Assembly: GCA_950073835.1 (NCBI GenBank)
Contig: CATMRP010000032.1
Span: 1-35,651 of the forward strand
Direction of reading: 5' to 3'
From: an uncultured Alteromonadaceae bacterium
GTDB lineage: Bacteria; Pseudomonadota; Gammaproteobacteria; Enterobacterales; Alteromonadaceae
Length of the DNA: 35,651 nucleotides
This document shows positions 31,065 to 35,651 of the stretch, piece after piece (the first letter of the stretch is position 1; each line of letters begins with the position of its first letter). The translations under genes and the position numbers were made by a program. Under the pieces are notes generated by a model, which saw nothing but the letters and a program-made list of their open reading frames with translations, searched no databases and was not told where the DNA came from.

Positions 31065-34000
31065 ATGCCGTCTGTTTCGGACCTGTTTGTTATTCCCGAT
31101 ACTTCTTTACTGCTGGTCGGGGAATATAACCCTTCTCTGGTACTGGTATCTGTTGCCATTGCGATATTTGCTTCGTTTATGGGGTTTCAGGTTGCCTCTC
31201 AGGCTGCTAGTGCGAAAACCCGCCGAGGACGCCGGGGGTTGCTTGCCGTAGGGGCCTTTGCTCAGGGCAGCGGTATCTGGTCGATGCATTTTATTGGTAT
31301 GCTGGCCTTTGATCTTTGTACGCCGGTTTCCTATACCTGGCTTACCACTGTGGTTTCTATGCTACCTGGCATAGGGGCGGCGTGGGTGGCCCTTTATCTC
31401 CTCACCCAACACACCATTAGCAGCAAACAAATCGTCATCGGTGGTGTGTTAGTGGGCGCCGGTATTGGTGCAATGCACTATATCGGGATGGCGGCCATGG
31501 ATATGGCGCCGCTGCTGCGTTATGACCTCAACATCTTCTTATTGTCCGTGGCCGTTGCCGTGATATTAGCAATGCTGTCGTTATGGGTAAGGCACGGTCT
31601 TCAGCGCATATTACATAACAAATTAACCAGGTTTACCACCAATGTGCTGGCCGGAGCTGTGATGGGCTGTGCGATTTCAGGCATGCATTATACTGGCATG
31701 GCGGCCGCCCGCTTTGTTAGTCCTCCGGGCCTGGAAATGTCTCAACAGCCCTCTGAAATGTCGTTTTATCTGGCCGCCAGTGTCACCTTTATAGCGTCCA
31801 TCATGATAGCTTTGGTGCTGGGGATTAGCCTGTTAGTGAAATACTGGGAGGCATCAGCCGAGGCCCGGCGTTCGCAAGTTAAAATGACCAGCCTGATGGA
31901 ATCGGCCGTCGATGGTATTCTGACCATCAATGACGAAGGGATTATTCAAACCGTCAACGAAGCGGTAACCAGCATTCTTGGCTGGCAACGACAGCAAATG
32001 GTGGGCACGCCATTAATCGAGTTTCTGCCTGAGGAGCGTCGGCAATTCTATGACCACCGGTTTTTTAAATATGCGGAAGAACCTGAAGGGGTACAGCTTC
32101 TTGGTAACAGCCGGGATGTAGAGACCTTTAACCGTAATGGCGAGTTAATTCCGTTGCGGATCAGTATGTCGCACACTCAGGTCGCGGGTGAATCGCTGTT
32201 TATCTTATTTATTGCCGACATCAGTGAGCGGCTGGCCATGGAAAAAGTCATTCGAGAGAATGAACTAAAGTTTCGCTCGCTGATCGCCAATATACCGGGT
32301 ATCGCTTACCGCTGTTTAAATGAACATGACTGGCCCATGGTATTTATCAGTGATGCGGTGAAACCGATCACTGGCTATAGTCCGGATGAATTTTTACTGC
32401 CTGACCCTACAGTAAGCTTTATTGATTTGTTTCATCCCGATGACCTGGAGACTATCGAGCAGGCGCTGGTTGGTCAGACTGAATACAGTATGGAGTACCG
32501 GATCTTTAATAAAGCCGGTGAGATCCGCTGGTTACGGGAGCATGGCCGGTATATCCGCGACGATAGCGACGAAATCCTCTGGCTGGATGGTTTTATCATG
32601 GATATTACTGATCGTCGGCAAATGGAAGACGACTTAGTGATTGCTAAGGATGCCGCTGAACAGGCAGCCGCGGCCAGGGCTGCGTTTTTAGCCAATATGA
32701 GTCATGAAATCCGCACGCCTATGAATGCCGTGATCGGTTTTAGTGATATCCTGCTGGATACGCCACTTAACACCGAGCAACACAAACATCTGTCGACGAT
32801 TAATCGTTCAGCCCGTTCTTTATTGCATCTATTAAATGACATTCTCGATAGTGCCAAGCTGGATAAAGGCAAACTGGAGCTGGAGTTGGTGGATTTTATT
32901 CTTAGTGAAGAAATCGATACCGTGATATCCACCTTCTGGCTGGAAGCCAAGCGCAAGGGACTTGAGTTGCAGGTGAAGCTGGGGGATAACCTCGCGCAAG
33001 GCTATCACGGTGCACCAGAACGTATTCGTCAGGTATTGAGTAATTTAGTAGGCAATGCAGTGAAGTTTACCGAGGCCGGTCAGGTGAGTCTGCGGGTGAA
33101 TCAGGTTAATAACGGCCACGTGCAATTTACCATCTCAGACACGGGTATTGGAATGACTCAGGAACAATGTCAACGGGTGTTCGATGCTTTTGCGCAGGCG
33201 GATGCATCGATGTCCAGACGCTTTGGTGGCACCGGCCTGGGTACTACAATTTCCAAGCAACTGGTTGAATTGATGGGCGGCACGATACAAGTTCGTAGTC
33301 AACCAGGAGAAGGAACAGAATTTAGCTTTACATTGCCTCTTACTGCTATTAACAACACTAGTCATGTGCAGCAGATGCATGCCATTCAGTTACCGGCGTT
33401 GCGGATCCTGATAGTAGATGATATTGAACAAAATATTGAGCTGCTTAATTTATTACTTAAACGTAGCGGTCATCTTGTGGATATTGGCCGGGATGGCCAG
33501 CAAGCCCTCGACCTGATGGCACAACATCAGTACGACGTGGTGCTGATGGACTTACAAATGCCGGTGTTAGACGGTTTAACGGCAGCGTGTCAACGCCGTG
33601 AATATGAAAAGAATAACGGCCTGAAAGCGACGCCGATTATCGCATTGACCGCCAGTGTGCTGGCACAGGATAAAAAGTCGGCCAGTGAGGCCGGTATGGA
33701 AGGCTTCGCTAATAAGCCTATCGACTACCCGATATTGTGCAACGAAATTGCGCGGGTACTGGGTATTCAGGGCAGTGCGCTGGCAATGCGCGCTGAACCT
33801 CAGGAAGCGCTGCTTATTGATTGGCCACGGGGCGAGAGCTTATGGGGCTCCAAACACAAACTGGTGAAGGAGATAAGCCGTTTTTGCGAGGATATTTCCC
33901 GCGCCAGGAACACCTTTGTGAGCTTGTCTGAACAGCAGGACTTTGTAGAGCTGAAAGCATTAGTTCATCGTTTCAAAGGTGTAGCCGGCAACCTGGGCCT

Positions 34001-34367
34001 GATAAAAATCATGCATGCATGTAAAGCCATTGAGCAAAACTGCTATGATGAGGTGGGACCTGCTGATGCGGTAGCTGTCTTGTACAGCCTGGTGCCTGCA
34101 GTGGAGAGTGCCTTAGCAACTGAGCAGGACAACACACTGCAACAGTCTGCGGTGGTTAATCCCCAGGAATTAAAAGCGATATTGGAGCGCATTGCTCATT
34201 CGGTTAAAAATAACCGTGTTGAAGAAACCGAATTAGAGTCGCTCAGTAGTTACCAAAATAGCCGCTTGGCCAATGAAATCCAATCGATCCTGGATGCCAT
34301 AGAAGACTTTGAATTTGAACAGGCGATTACGCTGCTGTCAGCACTAATCGACAAACTGGACGAATAG
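31065..34367 (+). CDS. MHYT-domain hybrid histidine kinase (MHYT-PAS-PAS-HisKA-HATPase-REC-Hpt)
   Basis: This 1100-aa protein has an N-terminal integral-membrane MHYT sensor of about seven helices (residues 25-260) with three motifs MHFIGM, MHYIGM and MHYTGM, which are thought to bind copper and sense O2, CO or NO. Two PAS domains follow (about 275-385 and 395-520). HisKA has H547 in MSHEIRTPMNAV, and the HATPase has NLVGNAVKF, DTGIGM and GGTGLG. The receiver has D829 in VLMDLQMPVLDG, and the Hpt domain has H968 in HRFKGVAGNLG. The last 75 residues are a helical tail. The HD-GYP regulator gene starts 5 bases after the stop, so the two are almost certainly one operon and probably a phosphorelay pair. 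Confidence 0.94.
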   Translation: MPSVSDLFVIPDTSLLLVGEYNPSLVLVSVAIAIFASFMGFQVASQAASAKTRRGRRGLLAVGAFAQGSGIWSMHFIGMLAFDLCTPVSYTWLTTVVSMLPGIGAAWVALYLLTQHTISSKQIVIGGVLVGAGIGAMHYIGMAAMDMAPLLRYDLNIFLLSVAVAVILAMLSLWVRHGLQRILHNKLTRFTTNVLAGAVMGCAISGMHYTGMAAARFVSPPGLEMSQQPSEMSFYLAASVTFIASIMIALVLGISLLVKYWEASAEARRSQVKMTSLMESAVDGILTINDEGIIQTVNEAVTSILGWQRQQMVGTPLIEFLPEERRQFYDHRFFKYAEEPEGVQLLGNSRDVETFNRNGELIPLRISMSHTQVAGESLFILFIADISERLAMEKVIRENELKFRSLIANIPGIAYRCLNEHDWPMVFISDAVKPITGYSPDEFLLPDPTVSFIDLFHPDDLETIEQALVGQTEYSMEYRIFNKAGEIRWLREHGRYIRDDSDEILWLDGFIMDITDRRQMEDDLVIAKDAAEQAAAARAAFLANMSHEIRTPMNAVIGFSDILLDTPLNTEQHKHLSTINRSARSLLHLLNDILDSAKLDKGKLELELVDFILSEEIDTVISTFWLEAKRKGLELQVKLGDNLAQGYHGAPERIRQVLSNLVGNAVKFTEAGQVSLRVNQVNNGHVQFTISDTGIGMTQEQCQRVFDAFAQADASMSRRFGGTGLGTTISKQLVELMGGTIQVRSQPGEGTEFSFTLPLTAINNTSHVQQMHAIQLPALRILIVDDIEQNIELLNLLLKRSGHLVDIGRDGQQALDLMAQHQYDVVLMDLQMPVLDGLTAACQRREYEKNNGLKATPIIALTASVLAQDKKSASEAGMEGFANKPIDYPILCNEIARVLGIQGSALAMRAEPQEALLIDWPRGESLWGSKHKLVKEISRFCEDISRARNTFVSLSEQQDFVELKALVHRFKGVAGNLGLIKIMHACKAIEQNCYDEVGPADAVAVLYSLVPAVESALATEQDNTLQQSAVVNPQELKAILERIAHSVKNNRVEETELESLSSYQNSRLANEIQSILDAIEDFEFEQAITLLSALIDKLDE

Positions 34368-34372
34368 CGAAC

Positions 34373-35365
34373 ATGCAAAACACTGCTCTAAAACCCACTA
34401 TTTTGGTGGTTGATGATGAACCGGCCAACCTGAGGGTACTCAAACACCTGCTGGCAGAGCACTATGCTCTGGCTTTCGCTAAAAATGGCCCTGAAGCACT
34501 GCGGGTGGCAGAGGCACAATTACCTGATCTTATTTTACTTGATGTAATGATGCCTGGCATGACGGGCTTTGAAGTGTGTCAGGCGCTCAAGGACAACGTT
34601 CTTACCCGCGCAATACCGGTAATCTTTGTTACCGCTTTGAGTGAAGAACAGGATGAAGCCGAAGGTTTCGCAGTAGGAGGGGTTGATTATATTACCAAGC
34701 CAATTTCACCGGCGGTGGTGAAAGCGCGCATCAAAACCCATTTATCGCTGGTGCAGGCCGATGAGCTGAAGCGCACCCGGTTGCAGGTGGTGCAGCGCTT
34801 AGGCCGGGCAGCCGAGTACAAAGACAACGAAACCGGCATGCATGTTCTGCGCATGAGTCATTATTCAAAAGTGTTAGCACTGGCCTATGGCTTAAATGAA
34901 GAGCAGGCGGATACCCTGTTACACGCAGCCCCTATGCACGATATTGGCAAAATAGGCATACCTGATCACATTATGCTTAAGCCCGGTAAGCTCACCGAGG
35001 AAGAGTTTGCGGTAATGAAAACGCACCCGGAAATTGGTGCTGAAATTCTGGGGGAAGCGGACTCCGACCTGTTACGAATTGCAAAATCCGTAGCCATGAC
35101 CCATCACGAAAAGTGGGATGGATCAGGGTATCCAAAGGGGTTGAAGGGGGAGGATATTCCGGTTGAGGGGCGGATTGTGGCAGTGGCAGATGTGTTTGAT
35201 GCGCTCACCAGTAAGCGCCCCTATAAGGAAGCCTGGACAATTGAGAAAACGCTGTCAGTGATGAAAAGCGAATCAGGCAAGCACTTCGAACCTTACCTGA
35301 TAACATTACTGGAAGAAAATCTTGCGAAAATTCTGACCATTAAGGAACGCTGGCGAGAAGATTAA
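34373..35365 (+). CDS. Response regulator with HD-GYP domain (c-di-GMP phosphodiesterase)
   Basis: This 330-aa protein has a receiver domain (about residues 8-125) with D57 in LILLDVMMPGMTG and a Lys in ITKP. It is followed by an HD-GYP domain (about 145-320) with the metal-binding H189-D190 in MHDIGKIGIPD, then MTHHEKWDGSGYP, which contains the GYP triad, and ADVFDALTSKRPYKEAW. HD-GYP proteins hydrolyse c-di-GMP to GMP or pGpG using a bi- or trinuclear metal centre. All key residues are present, so activity is expected. It is coupled to the MHYT hybrid kinase upstream, whose Hpt domain probably phosphorylates it. The RpfG-like layout is standard. Confidence 0.95.
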   Translation: MQNTALKPTILVVDDEPANLRVLKHLLAEHYALAFAKNGPEALRVAEAQLPDLILLDVMMPGMTGFEVCQALKDNVLTRAIPVIFVTALSEEQDEAEGFAVGGVDYITKPISPAVVKARIKTHLSLVQADELKRTRLQVVQRLGRAAEYKDNETGMHVLRMSHYSKVLALAYGLNEEQADTLLHAAPMHDIGKIGIPDHIMLKPGKLTEEEFAVMKTHPEIGAEILGEADSDLLRIAKSVAMTHHEKWDGSGYPKGLKGEDIPVEGRIVAVADVFDALTSKRPYKEAWTIEKTLSVMKSESGKHFEPYLITLLEENLAKILTIKERWRED

Positions 35366-35402
35366 ATTATCGTGACAATGCTCTGTGATGCGGGATTGGC
35401 GG

Positions 35403-35588
35403 TTGCTAAATCAACAAGCAGGCAGTATAATGCGTGTCAGTTTATGGCTGGTACCGGTAATTAGAGATTACCAGCACCTAAGCCTTACGGGTTTTTATTG
35501 TTGTATTACACCAATAGTAACCTTGCCTGATGTGGGCAAAAGGGACCGAATTTTTACTGTAAAAAGCCCCGTTTATCGGGGCTTTTTG
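35403..35588 (+). ncRNA. Candidate small RNA or leader with own promoter and terminator
   Basis: A promoter-like TTGCTA (35403-35408), 17-base spacer and perfect TATAAT (35426-35431) are followed by a GCTGGTA/TACCAGC hairpin (35447-35475) and a strong terminator at 35561-35588. The transcript would be about 150 bases with no convincing reading frame. It could be a free sRNA or an attenuated leader of a gene beyond the window. No known RNA family is recognised. Confidence 0.38.
35561..35588 (+). terminator. Strong terminator hairpin near the window end
   Basis: AAAAAGCCCC and GGGGCTTTTT form a 10-bp stem with a 7-base loop and T-run. It works on both strands and may also end the MHYT/HD-GYP transcript. 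Confidence 0.88.
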
Positions 35589-35651
35589 TTAGCTCGGTCT
35601 CACGCACAAAGCGATACCGAGCAAGGTATCAGTATATTGGGCATTATGCCC

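Overview
The window looks like a chromosomal segment of a marine gammaproteobacterium, most likely an Alteromonadaceae relative (inference). The grounds are two large TonB-dependent receptors, several multidomain hybrid histidine kinases, c-di-GMP response regulators, Alteromonadales-type small secreted proteins and moderate GC. No plasmid, phage or CRISPR signature was seen.

Layout. (1) 1-4133: a tightly packed, partly overlapping plus-strand operon for molybdenum cofactor synthesis and molybdate uptake, moaB(partial)-moaC-moaD-moaE-modA-modB-modC. (2) 4146-10138: a signalling cluster in which a REC-GGDEF regulator (minus) and a paralogous REC regulator with a decayed GGDEF domain (plus) flank a 1136-aa hybrid sensor kinase. 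(3) 10135-11505: hemN (minus) with an FNR/Anr-like box upstream. (4) 11667-16683, all minus: a TonB-dependent receptor, a small secreted protein, and three tandem copies of a 131-aa secreted two-cysteine protein (possibly DUF3718). These four small genes share an upstream palindromic motif, and the three copies share a structured 3' UTR. (5) 16987-19494, minus: a LysR regulator, an entericidin-like lipoprotein and an MscS channel. (6) 19783-21462, plus: a pterin carbinolamine dehydratase, the initiator tRNA and an unknown membrane protein. (7) 21606-23260: a complete IS1182-like insertion sequence flanked by a 21-bp direct repeat that is itself a terminator hairpin. (8) 23288-29757: a trehalose regulon made of a TonB-dependent receptor (minus) and lacI-type regulator, MFS transporter and GH37 trehalase genes (plus), tied together by repeated TTGCAATCGTTTGCA-type operators. 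(9) 30013-35365: a soluble histidine kinase, an MHYT hybrid kinase and an HD-GYP response regulator. A possible small RNA follows at 35403-35588.

Mobile DNA. Two 264-bp non-coding elements (5376-5639 and 18070-18333) appear identical over their full length and lie in opposite orientation. They have terminal inverted repeats, TA target duplications and a fold of one closing stem plus two long hairpins, so they look like recently active MITEs. One sits exactly in the stop codon of the entericidin-like gene, apparently turning TAA into TAG.

How the genes may work together. The moa/mod operon feeds molybdoenzymes, and hemN supplies oxygen-independent haem synthesis; both fit a facultative respiratory lifestyle. 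The trehalose locus should import and hydrolyse trehalose in the cytoplasm under LacI-family repression. The two signalling clusters probably link phosphorelay to c-di-GMP synthesis (4146-5120) and degradation (34373-35365). All reading was by eye; no database search was run.
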